The notes under the pieces were generated by a model, which searched no databases, was not told where the DNA came from, and was given only the letters and a program-made list of their open reading frames with translations. From Pedobacter namyangjuensis (lineage in GTDB: Bacteria; Bacteroidota; Bacteroidia; Sphingobacteriales; Sphingobacteriaceae): 64,000 nt of DNA. This document shows, piece after piece, positions 17,034 to 25,078 of this stretch; positions within the stretch are counted from its first letter, which is position 1; each line of letters opens with the position of its first letter. The stretch lies in NCBI RefSeq assembly GCF_003313325.1, contig NZ_QMHQ01000002.1, forward strand, positions 806,001-870,000, written 5' to 3'. A program made the position numbers and the translations under genes.

Positions 17034-18617
17034 ATGATCGATTTGTTATCCAACCTTCAAACAGGATTGGTCCTTTGGCCAGCCCTGTTGATTTGCCTTG
17101 TTGTTACGGCGTGTTTTTTAAGTTTAAGATTACCAGCGAAGCTAAATCCTGGCGCACTAAAAACAATCGGCCTTTTTTTGTTGGTGATCAATGCCGGCAG
17201 CATCCGGAAAGCCGAGGCCCAATCAAAAACGGACAGTTTACTTGTACTTTCCCAAGCTGCACTGAGCAATAGCTGGTCATTGTCCGCCAACCCGATATTT
17301 CTTCGCGGCACAGCAGTGCCAGCCTTTGCCCAGCTCGGTGCATCGGCCCAGCTTACCAGTGGCGGTTTCAAACGGCCTCAGGATTTTAAACGGCAACTTA
17401 ATTTTGGATTTGGTGCGACAGGATTAAGCAAGGTTAAGGACTGGCTTTTTTTTGGTTCCTTCGCCTACGGAAAAAACTACCGCGACAGCATCAGATACGC
17501 AAATGTTGCCAACCCTTACCAGGGAAATCCTTTTGTTACTGGCGATGGGGTAGGCGGAAATTGGCGCGGAGATGGGCTTGATGCCAGCCTGCAGCTTATA
17601 ATGCCCAAGACCGGCCGTTGGCAGGCTGGCCTTAAGCTCGATTATTCAACCCAGCAGAATGCCCGCGACAATGATCCAAAACCATTAAACAGGTTACTTA
17701 GCTATGCAGTGCAGCCATCTGTAGCTTATAAATTCAGTCCAAACCATACCCTGTCTATTTTGGCAGGATATAGCTTCATGGACGAAGCAGTTGAAACAGG
17801 CTACTATTCGGATCAAAACCCTATCATCTACAGCATAAGAGGATACGGTGAATTTACAGCTGGCCCCGTCGTTACGGCGCAGCGGTTCACCAAAGGCCAG
17901 GGCTATCAGCTGGGAGCTGATTACCTTTACAAAAACAAGGTGGAACTTCTGTTTGGCGCCAGGTTTGGACGTCAGACCCAGGATGTAAGCGACGGAATAG
18001 CGAAGCCCATTTTTGTCGGTAGCTTTGATGAACATAAAGGAGAGGTCTTCGCCCTGTTTACAAGCGGACCTGAAAAACAGGGATTTGCGGCAAGCGCAAA
18101 AGCATGGTTCAGGAATGGAACGGGTTTTGATCCGATTTTCAATGCCATTAATCCGGCTTTCTATTTCTCCGGCCTGGATGCAAAAGTATCCTACTGGAAA
18201 AAGCGGGATCGGGACCTGCTCATTTTTGCATTCTATCCCGCATTAAGCTATACCAACTATTACGAAGGTATTGCCAAGACCAATTGGACAAGTGTGATGC
18301 TGAACCAGGATGCGGGATTTTCCATAATCAAACCGTTTTCAAAAAAAACCACCTTTAGCGGCGAACTAAAACTGGGCTACCACTTCAATCTCCAAAAGGA
18401 CATCGTCGTTAACCGCCCAACCCAACTATCGCCTGTTCTTGTAGCCCCCCATTATCGATTTGCCAGCGCTGACTACCTGAAAGGCGCTGCCGATGTAGGG
18501 CTTACCTTTCAAGCTAGCAGCCTATCCTATCAGTTGAAAATGGGCATTGATAGGATACAGGCAACCGATTTGGGCAGCAGGAACAATGCGAACCTATCAC
18601 TGAACTTAATTTTCTAG
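17034..18617 (+). CDS. Outer-membrane beta-barrel protein, DUF6850-like
   Basis: 527 residues. The N-terminus has two hydrophobic stretches (17-32 and 43-56). The second, ending SIRKAEAQ, looks like the functional signal peptide, so translation may start at a downstream site rather than at 17034. The rest alternates hydrophobic and polar residues with many aromatic residues and Gly (for example LNFGFGATGLSKVKDWLFFG and ALFTSGPEKQGFAASAKAWF), and ends in NANLSLNLIF, a typical terminal barrel strand. It resembles the DUF6850 barrel family seen beside DUF4876 lipoproteins. It probably forms an outer-membrane pore or an accessory to the receptor. Confidence 0.72.
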   Translation: MIDLLSNLQTGLVLWPALLICLVVTACFLSLRLPAKLNPGALKTIGLFLLVINAGSIRKAEAQSKTDSLLVLSQAALSNSWSLSANPIFLRGTAVPAFAQLGASAQLTSGGFKRPQDFKRQLNFGFGATGLSKVKDWLFFGSFAYGKNYRDSIRYANVANPYQGNPFVTGDGVGGNWRGDGLDASLQLIMPKTGRWQAGLKLDYSTQQNARDNDPKPLNRLLSYAVQPSVAYKFSPNHTLSILAGYSFMDEAVETGYYSDQNPIIYSIRGYGEFTAGPVVTAQRFTKGQGYQLGADYLYKNKVELLFGARFGRQTQDVSDGIAKPIFVGSFDEHKGEVFALFTSGPEKQGFAASAKAWFRNGTGFDPIFNAINPAFYFSGLDAKVSYWKKRDRDLLIFAFYPALSYTNYYEGIAKTNWTSVMLNQDAGFSIIKPFSKKTTFSGELKLGYHFNLQKDIVVNRPTQLSPVLVAPHYRFASADYLKGAADVGLTFQASSLSYQLKMGIDRIQATDLGSRNNANLSLNLIF

Positions 18618-18619
18618 AA

Positions 18620-19495
18620 ATGAAAAACATCAAAAAATATCAAAAACTACTCGTTTTAGTGATGACTGGAATGTTAGCGGCGTCTTGCAGCAGCACTAGG
18701 TTCTCAGCACAAAAATTCGACAATAGTTCATACGCTAACCTTTCGCAGCAGGACAAACAGTTGGCTGATACCTTAATCAAAAAAGTACTGGACAATGAGG
18801 GAATTTATACCGTTATAAGCGGCCTTAAGCCCATGAGCAGCGTTACCGAACTCTATCTCGACATTGCAGCTGTTGATACCTTATTGAGGGGCAATGCAAA
18901 GATAACCGATACTGCAAGCGAAGATTTAAAAAAACTCAAACGTTACCAGCGCATTGTAAACACGCTGAATTTTGGCGACCTGAGGTTCATGATCAGCCCC
19001 TATAGGGCACATCAGAAAAAGCAACGTACCATGCAAATATCCGTACACCGAAAATCGTTGGTAGATTCACTATTGCTGGCTGACCAGTCGTTTTTTGGAC
19101 AGTTTGGCTTTGTACCTGGAACAAGTCCGGAAATACTGATCAATACAACCGAGTACGAACACAAACATAACCGGTTCAGGGCCTACGGACACCTGTTTGG
19201 CTATCCCGAGCATGCGGTCAGCTTCTTTACCGAGGCATCCATCAGCGAATCGAGAACGGGGGAATTTGTCAAGCGCGACTTTTTGCAGCTTCCGGTGTTC
19301 AGTTCCCAAACAGGGCGCTTTGTTTATGCGGTACCCAAAGGGTACAAAGCCGCAATAGTGGACCATAATATAGCTAACAGGGCAAAATACGCCCTTGCCA
19401 GCTACCAGGCAGAGCGAAGCAGATATGCGAGAAAAGATGGCTCGGTCCGCTACTATGAACTGCTGTTAAGCCTATTGAAAATAAATGGAAGATAA
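18620..19495 (+). CDS. Lipoprotein of unknown function in the metal-linked operon
   Basis: 291 residues, starting 2 bp after the preceding stop. A lipoprotein signal (MLAASCSST) puts the lipidated Cys at 23. I do not recognise the domain. The mature part is mixed alpha/beta with a helical first half (SQQDKQLADTLIKKVLDN and SEDLKKLKRYQRIVNTL) and a Tyr-rich second half. It contains several His residues (RAHQ, VHRK, EYEHKHNRFRAYGH, PEHAV) that could bind metal. The last 11 bp overlap the start of the permease gene, so translation is coupled. Confidence 0.75.
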   Translation: MKNIKKYQKLLVLVMTGMLAASCSSTRFSAQKFDNSSYANLSQQDKQLADTLIKKVLDNEGIYTVISGLKPMSSVTELYLDIAAVDTLLRGNAKITDTASEDLKKLKRYQRIVNTLNFGDLRFMISPYRAHQKKQRTMQISVHRKSLVDSLLLADQSFFGQFGFVPGTSPEILINTTEYEHKHNRFRAYGHLFGYPEHAVSFFTEASISESRTGEFVKRDFLQLPVFSSQTGRFVYAVPKGYKAAIVDHNIANRAKYALASYQAERSRYARKDGSVRYYELLLSLLKINGR

Positions 19496-20660
19496 AAAAA
19501 TAGGTTTTCTGACTGCCTGTGCACTGGTCATAGCCAATATGGTGGGCACTGGCGTTTTCTCAAGTCTGGGTTTTCAGGTCGGATCAACCCCATCGCCATT
19601 GGTACTGCTTTTCCTCTGGCTGTGCGGCGGACTGGTCGCACTTTGCGGAGGGCTAAGCTACGTAGAGCTGGCCAAACTGTATCCCCAGTCCGGGGGCGAG
19701 TACAGTTATATCCGTGATGCCTATCCAAGGCTGATTGCCTATTTTGCCGGCTTGGTATCCATAATTGCAGGCTTTGCAGCACCAGTTGCGCTTGCTGCCA
19801 TAACATTCAGCAGCTATTTCGCCAGGTTTTTTCCGGCTATCGGCCAAAAATGGCTGGCACTTGTCATTATAAGCCAGATCACCCTGTTCCACTGCTTTAC
19901 CATTAGCTTAGCCAGCAGATTTCAGCTGCTGACCACAGCGGTCAAGGTAATCTCGCTTTTGGCGTTTGTTTTTTATGGACTGGGCACCCCGGGAATGGCC
20001 AATTCATTTATGCCAGATGGCAGCGAAGTGCAAATGGTGACCAGCCGAGGATTTGCGGTTTCGCTCGTTTATGTTTCCTTTGCCTATTCCGGATGGAACG
20101 CCTGCGTGTACATATTTGGCGAAATCAGCAATCCATCAAAAAACATTGCTCGATCTATCATCACAGGAACGCTATTGGTTACGCTGCTGTACATCCTGTT
20201 GAATTTTGTATTTCTGAAAACGGTTTCCATGGCTTCACTGGATGGAGTGCTAGAAGTCGGCGCTGTTTCGGCAAACGTAATTTTCGGAAGTACAGGTGGC
20301 AAACGGATGGCCATGCTGATTGCTGTGCTCCTGGTTTCGAGCATTAGTGCGATGGTATGGGTTGGCCCCAGGGTAATGGCGAAGATGATGGACTGGAAAA
20401 GGATAGATCCATATGGTGATGAAAAACCGAGCGTACCACTTCGGGCGATAGCTTTACAGTATGCAGTTACCATATCGCTGCTGCTCACCGAAACATTCCA
20501 ACAGATTTTAATATCGGCAGGGGTCTTGCTTGCACTTTGCTCCTGCCTATCGGTAGCCATACTTTTTAGACCCAAGAACAATGTTCCAAAAGCAAGGCTC
20601 ATTGCACCATCGATCTTTCTTTTGGTAAACGGGTACACTATCCTTATTCTGCTGAGCTAA
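19485..20660 (+). CDS. APC-superfamily amino acid/amine permease
   Basis: 391 residues with about 11-12 TM segments. The N-terminal ANMVGTGVFSSLGF is the family's TM1 unwound glycine motif (G-[TS]-G-[VI]-F). Later segments include SPLVLLFLWLCGGLVALCGGLSY and LYPQSGGEYSYIRDAY. It is a cytoplasmic-membrane transporter for an amino acid or amine and is the last gene of the + operon, overlapping the lipoprotein gene by 11 bp. In this setting it could import an amino-acid-type metal chelate or its ligand part after passage through the TonB receptor (inference only). It is shorter than most APC transporters (about 430-480 residues) but complete at both ends. Confidence 0.88.
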   Translation: MEDKKIGFLTACALVIANMVGTGVFSSLGFQVGSTPSPLVLLFLWLCGGLVALCGGLSYVELAKLYPQSGGEYSYIRDAYPRLIAYFAGLVSIIAGFAAPVALAAITFSSYFARFFPAIGQKWLALVIISQITLFHCFTISLASRFQLLTTAVKVISLLAFVFYGLGTPGMANSFMPDGSEVQMVTSRGFAVSLVYVSFAYSGWNACVYIFGEISNPSKNIARSIITGTLLVTLLYILLNFVFLKTVSMASLDGVLEVGAVSANVIFGSTGGKRMAMLIAVLLVSSISAMVWVGPRVMAKMMDWKRIDPYGDEKPSVPLRAIALQYAVTISLLLTETFQQILISAGVLLALCSCLSVAILFRPKNNVPKARLIAPSIFLLVNGYTILILLS

Positions 20661-20748
20661 AAAAAAAGCGACGGGAACCACCCGTCGCATAACTACTAAT
20701 TAAACAAACCCCTCATTGGCGATAAAAATACAAAAACAATCAAACAAA
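20660..20748 (-). ncRNA. Putative palindrome-controlled small RNA (about 88 nt)
   Basis: On the minus strand the third copy of the palindrome/-7 element (20749-20763) is followed about 60 nt later by a perfect hairpin, GCGACGGG-TGGTT-CCCGTCGC (20668-20688), then a run of eight T (complement of the A-run at 20660-20667). That is an intact transcription unit of about 88 nt with no normal gene inside. It contains only a six-codon frame (ATG at 20716 to TAG at 20696, MRGLFN). The very end overlaps the stop codon of the APC permease in antisense. Existence is inferred from promoter-like and terminator signals; no expression evidence is available. Confidence 0.4.
20668..20688 (-). terminator. Intrinsic terminator (minus strand)
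   Basis: GCGACGGG / CCCGTCGC, an 8-bp perfect stem with a 5-nt loop, followed on the minus strand by eight T. The T-run is on the minus-strand side only, so it terminates leftward transcripts. The hairpin may also help stop the + operon ending at 20660. Confidence 0.75.
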
Positions 20749-20763
20749 AGCAACAAAGTTGCA
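20749..20763 (-). promoter_or_regulatory. Zur-like palindromic operator (copy 3)
   Basis: On the minus strand TGCAACTTTGTTGCT, with a perfect core GCAAC-TTT-GTTGC. The upstream bases AATAGTTTA are shared with copy 2 (23048-23062), so promoter context as well as operator is conserved. No protein gene follows leftward; the small transcript at 20660-20748 does. Confidence 0.5.
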
Positions 20764-20914
20764 TAAACTATTATTCACAGTTAGCAGTGTAAGAGCGATG
20801 CCATTTTTAGGGTTTAAGCATACCTATGAAAGTTTTTCAGCACCATCTTCACCGACACCTGCGGATTCTCGCCAACTTCGGTCATAGAACTCACCGGCAA
20901 ATTAAAAGATAAAA

Positions 20915-20943
20915 TATCCCGGACGGCGAAACCGCCCGGGATA
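20915..20943 (-). terminator. Terminator of the minus-strand thioredoxin operon
   Basis: TATCCCGG ... CCGGGATA (8 bp) plus an inner CGG/CCG, 19 bp after the stop of the gene ending at 20962. On the minus strand it is followed by a T-rich stretch (TTTTATCTTTTAATTTG). Confidence 0.65.
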
Positions 20944-20961
20944 CCAAAGGGAGGTTGCCTC

Positions 20962-21609
20962 CTATTTTTTCCTGAGCTCGCTTTGGATGACCGGAACGAG
21001 CTTTTCCTCAAATTCCTTCCTTACAGCATCTTCCAGGATTTTGCCGCCCAGACTGTAGTAGCTTATCTTGCCCTGCCTATCTATCACCATCGTAGTGGGA
21101 TATCCCAGGACGTGGAAGCGCTGGTTTGAAAGGCTGGCATCAGGGTCGGCAATAGTTTGGAAAAGAAAGGGATGTTTTGCCAGGTATTCCGCCAGGTCCT
21201 GTTTTTTTTCCTTTGCAATGGAAACAAACACAAGGTCTTTTTCCTTTCTGTACTTTTCTATCAGTTCGTTGAACGGAGCCACTTCGGTTTTACAGGGCGC
21301 ACAGGCGATGAACCAGAAGTTAAGGACAACTACCTTCCCCTTTAACGAGCCCAGACTGATTTTTTTCCCATCAAGGGTCTTTCCTTCGAAGTCTGGAGCT
21401 GCTACCCCGACCATGGCGCCCGGCCGCTCTATATCGTATTTATTGGGTCCTGTGAATCTGGACAGTGCCTTTTCATATTCGTTGTCCTGGGCCTTTACTG
21501 GCGAGAAAAAAAAGACCTGTAGGACCATAAGGCAAAAAGATGCCATGAAACTTCGGCCTGGGCTGCAAAGCTGACCTATCCCGATTGAAACTTTAAGTAT
21601 GCACATCAT
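20962..21609 (-). CDS. TlpA-family thiol-disulfide oxidoreductase
   Basis: Up to 215 residues. A better signal peptide begins at an internal Met (21546, MASFCLMVLQVFFFSPVKAQ), so the real start may be there. The thioredoxin fold has the redox motif CAPC within NFWFIACAPCKTE, where the usual Trp before the first Cys is replaced by Ala. The cis-Pro strand is YPTTMVID. It is an envelope thiol oxidoreductase and the last gene of the minus operon, after the DUF4625-like lipoprotein and the small His/CxxC protein. A periplasmic reductant keeping the CxxC of that small protein reduced would fit the context (inference). Confidence 0.85.
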   Translation of the reverse strand: MMCILKVSIGIGQLCSPGRSFMASFCLMVLQVFFFSPVKAQDNEYEKALSRFTGPNKYDIERPGAMVGVAAPDFEGKTLDGKKISLGSLKGKVVVLNFWFIACAPCKTEVAPFNELIEKYRKEKDLVFVSIAKEKKQDLAEYLAKHPFLFQTIADPDASLSNQRFHVLGYPTTMVIDRQGKISYYSLGGKILEDAVRKEFEEKLVPVIQSELRKK

Positions 21610-21617
21610 GTTCTGGT

Positions 21618-22589
21618 TTATCTGAAATCGATGCTAAAAGGAATCGATTTGCTGACGGTTTTGTTCTCTGTGGTATTTTTGTAGATCACCACCAGGTTGT
21701 ACTCGCCCGATTCCCAGGCCTTGCTGCCGTCAATTTTGTTGGCAACCGGGCTTTTAAAATCGTTTGCCGCACCAATTTTCAGTTCCGGCAGGTCCTTGAT
21801 TACCGTGAAGGGGCTGGTAGTCAGGTCAAATTCCGCATTGCCAAAAGTATAGATGCTCGGCTTGCTCCTATGCTCGTACATGTCATATACGATGGACTTG
21901 CTAAAGTCAATCTCTTCGATTGTTTTGGGATTATGGTTTGCCGATTTTTTGATCAGCAGCATATAGACAATCCCATCTCCTTTGACAAAGGAGATGCTCA
22001 CCTGGCTTCTCAGCGTATCACCTTTGAAAAATTTCTCTTTAGGGTTGTCTGTCATCCCGTGGGAGTCGTAGACAGGTTCCCAGTTTTTTGACAGGTTGTG
22101 CTGGGTGATGATCGGGGTTACCGGCATGGTCTCCTTTTTGTAAATAGCGAAATCACGTCTAACTTCCAGCCTTGATCCGCTTTGGTCATAAACAGTGATC
22201 AGAAAATCGTACCTGCCTTCAACCGCATCCTTTGGTATAGTGAAATGTTTGTGGACGGTCGTATTCTTCAGATCCCTGTACTGGGCCCAGACTATTGCAT
22301 GTTCCCAGGGCTTACTGTAGGTTTCCCCTTTTTTCTGCGAAATCCTGATCTCCACCTTGTCGAGCCTTTCCGCTGCGACTATGTCGGAATTGAAATGAAA
22401 ATCCTCGCCGATCATGGCCAGACCTGCATTGCCCAGGCCAAGTTCTATGTTGTCGATGGTCGGTTTTGCTCCTTGCTCCGGAAGGGGGTTGTTATCTTTT
22501 TCGCAGCCGATTGTTAGAACCGACGCTCCAAGGAACAGTAATATAGAAGGAAGCAGCTTTTTTATCTTATTTTTTTCTGTAGTAATCAT
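21618..22589 (-). CDS. DUF4625-like lipoprotein
   Basis: 323 residues. A lipoprotein signal (LGASVLTIGC) puts the lipidated Cys at 29. Two Ig/PKD-like sandwiches follow. The first has the pattern IGEDFHFNSDIVA ... VHKHFTIPKDAVEGRYDFLITVYDQSGS, characteristic of DUF4625 with its His-rich H-K-H-F-x-I-P strand. A second, less conserved beta region (about 185-320) ends at SIPFSIDFR. DUF4625 proteins in Bacteroidota commonly occur beside metal-related receptors, consistent with the palindrome-controlled operon here. The His residues could bind a divalent cation at the outer membrane. It lies 9 bp upstream of the thioredoxin gene. Confidence 0.75.
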   Translation of the reverse strand: MITTEKNKIKKLLPSILLFLGASVLTIGCEKDNNPLPEQGAKPTIDNIELGLGNAGLAMIGEDFHFNSDIVAAERLDKVEIRISQKKGETYSKPWEHAIVWAQYRDLKNTTVHKHFTIPKDAVEGRYDFLITVYDQSGSRLEVRRDFAIYKKETMPVTPIITQHNLSKNWEPVYDSHGMTDNPKEKFFKGDTLRSQVSISFVKGDGIVYMLLIKKSANHNPKTIEEIDFSKSIVYDMYEHRSKPSIYTFGNAEFDLTTSPFTVIKDLPELKIGAANDFKSPVANKIDGSKAWESGEYNLVVIYKNTTENKTVSKSIPFSIDFR

Positions 22590-22713
22590 AATTGAATGTT
22601 GGACGTTTGAAATTGTTAAGCGGTAATATTATCCCGTGGCAAAGCCCCGTACCAGTACCACAGATTGGCACATAGGTATTAGCGGCTTACCTGAACGAAG
22701 AAATCCTATGGAC

Positions 22714-23043
22714 TTAAGAACCAGGCGGTCCTTTATTGACTACTTTGACCAGTCCCGACAGGACCAGGCAATCACCGTACCGGATTGGTGGATTAATTTG
22801 CTCGGAAAAAAGTACAGCAACCTGAGTATTTGCTGCAGCTACATATTCCTGCTTTTGAAGCTGCGCAATAAATTCGCATATGCCGCAGGAGGAATCTGAA
22901 ACTAGCTGTTTCTGCTCCTGATCGCCTAGGTAGAAAGCCAACCTATGCGCATGCGCAAAGACCACTACCTGCAGGCCCAGCAGAAGGATGAGTACGGCAG
23001 CAGCCAGAATGCGATAGGCTTTTGTTAGTGGAGAGTTATGCAT
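22714..23043 (-). CDS. Small His/CxxC protein (paralogue 3), first gene of minus operon
   Basis: I choose the ATG at 23043 (109 residues, MHNSPLTKAYRIL); the TTG four codons upstream lies inside the operator/promoter. A TM or signal segment (residues 13-30) ends in VVFAHAHRLAF, then CGIC (about 53-56), and the tail is NKGPPGS, matching the family of 7297 and 12632. The His cluster is reduced to HAH. The start codon lies about 10 nt after the presumed -7 TTTG, so the transcript would be nearly leaderless, as for 7297. The gene opens the minus operon with the DUF4625-like lipoprotein and the TlpA gene. Confidence 0.72.
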   Translation of the reverse strand: MHNSPLTKAYRILAAAVLILLLGLQVVVFAHAHRLAFYLGDQEQKQLVSDSSCGICEFIAQLQKQEYVAAANTQVAVLFSEQINPPIRYGDCLVLSGLVKVVNKGPPGS

Positions 23044-23047
23044 CAAT

Positions 23048-23062
23048 TGCCACAAAGTTGCA
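23048..23062 (-). promoter_or_regulatory. Zur-like palindromic operator with promoter (copy 2)
   Basis: On the minus strand TGCAACTTTGTGGCA. A TTTG lies 20 nt upstream of CAACTTTG, matching the Bacteroidota -33/-7 spacing. The operator thus covers the -7 element, the arrangement expected for a repressor. The start ATG (23043) follows directly. Confidence 0.58.
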
Positions 23063-23070
23063 ATAAACTA

Positions 23071-23509
23071 TTTACTATTGCAAATTGTGTGCTGAAATAA
23101 AGATAACATTTCTAATTCTGCAACAAGGTTCTCCTTCAATGCAAAGGCGCTGTATCGGCTGGAAATATTTTTCACATCCTCAAAGGTCAACTTAAACACC
23201 TAATACAATCATTCAACGTAAAAACAAGAGGCTTCAGAAGCATCAACCGTGCAGCCTCTGAAATTCGATTTTCCTTGGGGATTTTAGGCTCTTAAATTTT
23301 ATTTTGGGTTTATCGAACAAGCCCCTCTAACCAAAACCTCTTTTTCGTCTTCCACAAGTTCCGCCACACCAGCTACCAAATCCTCTAAACCACCCTTCTC
23401 CGGCAAAAGGCTCAGCAGCCCCGCCTGAACCATTTTCTAAAAGTCCTCAACATTGTCAAGCAAAATAATAATAGATTTTTCCCTACCTTGGTTAATCGAA
23501 GTCTGACCT
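23071..23509. other. Intergenic region with one small minus-strand reading frame
   Basis: This region lies between the minus operon promoter and the plus lipoprotein gene. Apart from the 44-codon frame at 23299-23433 I see no gene. A weak 6-bp repeat (GAGGCT ... AGCCTC near 23230-23258) is the only other structure noticed. Confidence 0.4.
23299..23433 (-). CDS. Possible 44-residue acidic amphipathic peptide
   Basis: An ATG at 23433 opens 44 codons directly after an in-frame TAG. The product has a strongly heptad-like acidic helix (GGLEDLVAGVAELVEDEKEV), one Cys (39), and ends INPK. Local base composition is more GC-rich than the surrounding intergenic DNA. No ribosome binding site or promoter is evident, and I recognise no family. 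It could be a peptide gene, a remnant, or chance. Confidence 0.3.
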   Translation of the reverse strand: MVQAGLLSLLPEKGGLEDLVAGVAELVEDEKEVLVRGACSINPK

Positions 23510-23527
23510 ATGTTTACAAAAACGAAA

Positions 23528-24022
23528 ATGAAGAACTTGAAAGCCTTTGCCCTTTTGCTATACGCCTTATTGGCGTTCAGTTCCTGCAAGAAAGAAGACC
23601 GGTCAAATGAAAGGTTGTTGTGCAAGGTAAACGGAAAAACCTGGAAGCCGGCCGATTCGGATCCCAAATATGGTCGCGACGTAAGCGCACACCTGATCGA
23701 TGAGGGGAAAATATTTTATCTGGACGCCTACCAGGAAGGGACCAGACAGACCGTATCATTATCCTTATTGCTCGACCGTGAAGTATCGCAAGGAATATAC
23801 ACATTGGATGGTGGCAAGCAGACAGCGGAATTCCTGGATGCCGGCAAAGGGCTAAAATTCAGGACGCAGACCGGCTACACGGGCACCCTTGAAATCCTAA
23901 AGCTGGACAAGGCTACAAACACGGCACAGGGCAGGTTCAGTTTCACTGCCAAAGAGCAGTCGACAGCCGCTACCGCCGAAATCACCGAGGGCAGCTTCAA
24001 GCTGCAGTACACCAACTATTGA
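23528..24022 (+). CDS. DUF6252-like lipoprotein (duplicated module, copy 1 gene A)
   Basis: The start is taken at 23528 (164 residues, MKNLKAFALLLYALLAFSSC). The in-frame ATG at 23510 adds six polar residues and is less likely. The lipidated Cys is at 20. The mature protein is a beta-rich domain opening with CKVNGKTWKP and closing with GRFSFTAKEQSTAATA followed by ITEGSFKLQY, the DUF6252 pattern. The function is unknown; such lipoproteins are common and poorly studied. A second copy at 36480 is identical at 135 of 164 positions by ungapped hand alignment, and upstream sequences are also alike, so the module was duplicated. Confidence 0.8.
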   Translation: MKNLKAFALLLYALLAFSSCKKEDRSNERLLCKVNGKTWKPADSDPKYGRDVSAHLIDEGKIFYLDAYQEGTRQTVSLSLLLDREVSQGIYTLDGGKQTAEFLDAGKGLKFRTQTGYTGTLEILKLDKATNTAQGRFSFTAKEQSTAATAEITEGSFKLQYTNY

Positions 24023-24580
24023 TACCCATTTAAAGCCCAAATGCAGAACCTATTGCCAATTTTAAATTCGTTTCTAAAAAAGTCTCCTACGAAAAGGCAC
24101 CTTGTTCGCCTGCTTTCAAGAAGTAGTAATCGTTTACCAGAACCATCTTTTAGTTTGCGCTATAATGGAATTAAGTAATTCTATACATAGCTAATTGTAC
24201 CAGACCACAAGATTTTCACCAGCAACGCCAAACCTGATCCTTCCATTAGTATGGCCAACGAAGACCTAAGATTTGTAGGGATAAACTTAAATCCTGACCA
24301 CCCAAAGCCCAAACGCTGATGAATTACAATATATATATAAGTACGCTGGCTAATGAATCGGTTGCTAGTGCATCAAACGACGATTTACCGGTCGGCAACT
24401 TGACTGATTGAAGTATTAAAAAGCTACCGCGATCATTTCCAAATAGCCTACTCTTCCAATCTGATAAGTTGGAAAGTAAAGCATTTGCAAACGCATTGGA
24501 TAAAAATCCGCTCGAACAGCACAAAGCAAAAACTGCCACATTTATTTGGAAAGCCGATCTATAACTAATATCTTAGTAAT
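24023..24580. other. Intergenic region, possibly decayed coding sequence
   Basis: 558 bp without an intact gene. The last part on the + strand (about 24480-24564) has a short open frame reading SKAFANALDKNPLEQHKAK and then TATFIWKADL before a stop. It could be the tail of a lost gene. Stops and frame changes precede it, and I found no relative in the window. Confidence 0.3.
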
Positions 24581-25078
24581 ATGATTTTCAGACTCAGCTT
24601 CATCCTGTTCCTATTTGCTTATGGTACCTCTAGCGCCCAAAAACAGCCTTTGGCGATTACTTTCCAGCAGGCCGAAAAACAAGGTGTAACCATAGCAAAA
24701 CTGGACAGCACCTACAAAAGTGCTGTAGATGCCAACCCTGAAAAAGCGGTCTTTAAATCCCCTGCAGGACAAAAGGATTTGCAGGCAGCTTACGGTGATC
24801 TGCTGGCTGAGCTACAAAAGCATCTGGCCGCAAACGGGTTCAAATGGGAAAAACCGACCAGGTGCTTCAACAGAATCTATTTTGCCCCGGAAGGCAAAAT
24901 AGACTATTTCCTTTATAACTTTATTCCCAAACCTAGCGACCCCAATCCCATTAGCGAAGAAAAGCGCATAAAGTTTGAAAAACTCCTATCGTCCTTTATC
25001 AAAAACTACCAGTTCAAACTGAGTGCCGATGTGAAATTTGCCCAGTGCAGCCCGGTAACCTACAGTGACTTGAACTAA
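24581..25078 (+). CDS. Secreted protein of unknown function
   Basis: 165 residues with a signal peptide (MIFRLSFILFLFAYGTSSAQ). The mature part starts with an Ala-rich helical region (FQQAEKQGVTIAKLDSTYKSAV). It continues with KPTRCFNRIYFAPEGKIDYFLYNF, and ends FKLSADVKFAQCSPVTYSDLN. Two Cys (in RCFN and AQCS) could form a disulfide. I do not recognise the family. It lies between gene A and the acidic gene of the duplicated module and has no counterpart in the second copy, where this segment is missing. Confidence 0.72.
   Translation: MIFRLSFILFLFAYGTSSAQKQPLAITFQQAEKQGVTIAKLDSTYKSAVDANPEKAVFKSPAGQKDLQAAYGDLLAELQKHLAANGFKWEKPTRCFNRIYFAPEGKIDYFLYNFIPKPSDPNPISEEKRIKFEKLLSSFIKNYQFKLSADVKFAQCSPVTYSDLN

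Noticed and set aside
20814..21011. 65-codon minus-strand frame near the thioredoxin terminator
   Set aside because: It runs through the terminator hairpin and overlaps the end of the thioredoxin gene in another frame.
24324..24539. 71-codon minus-strand frame
   Set aside because: The start MAVFALCCSS looks signal-like, but the frame covers AT-repeat DNA and gives no recognisable product.
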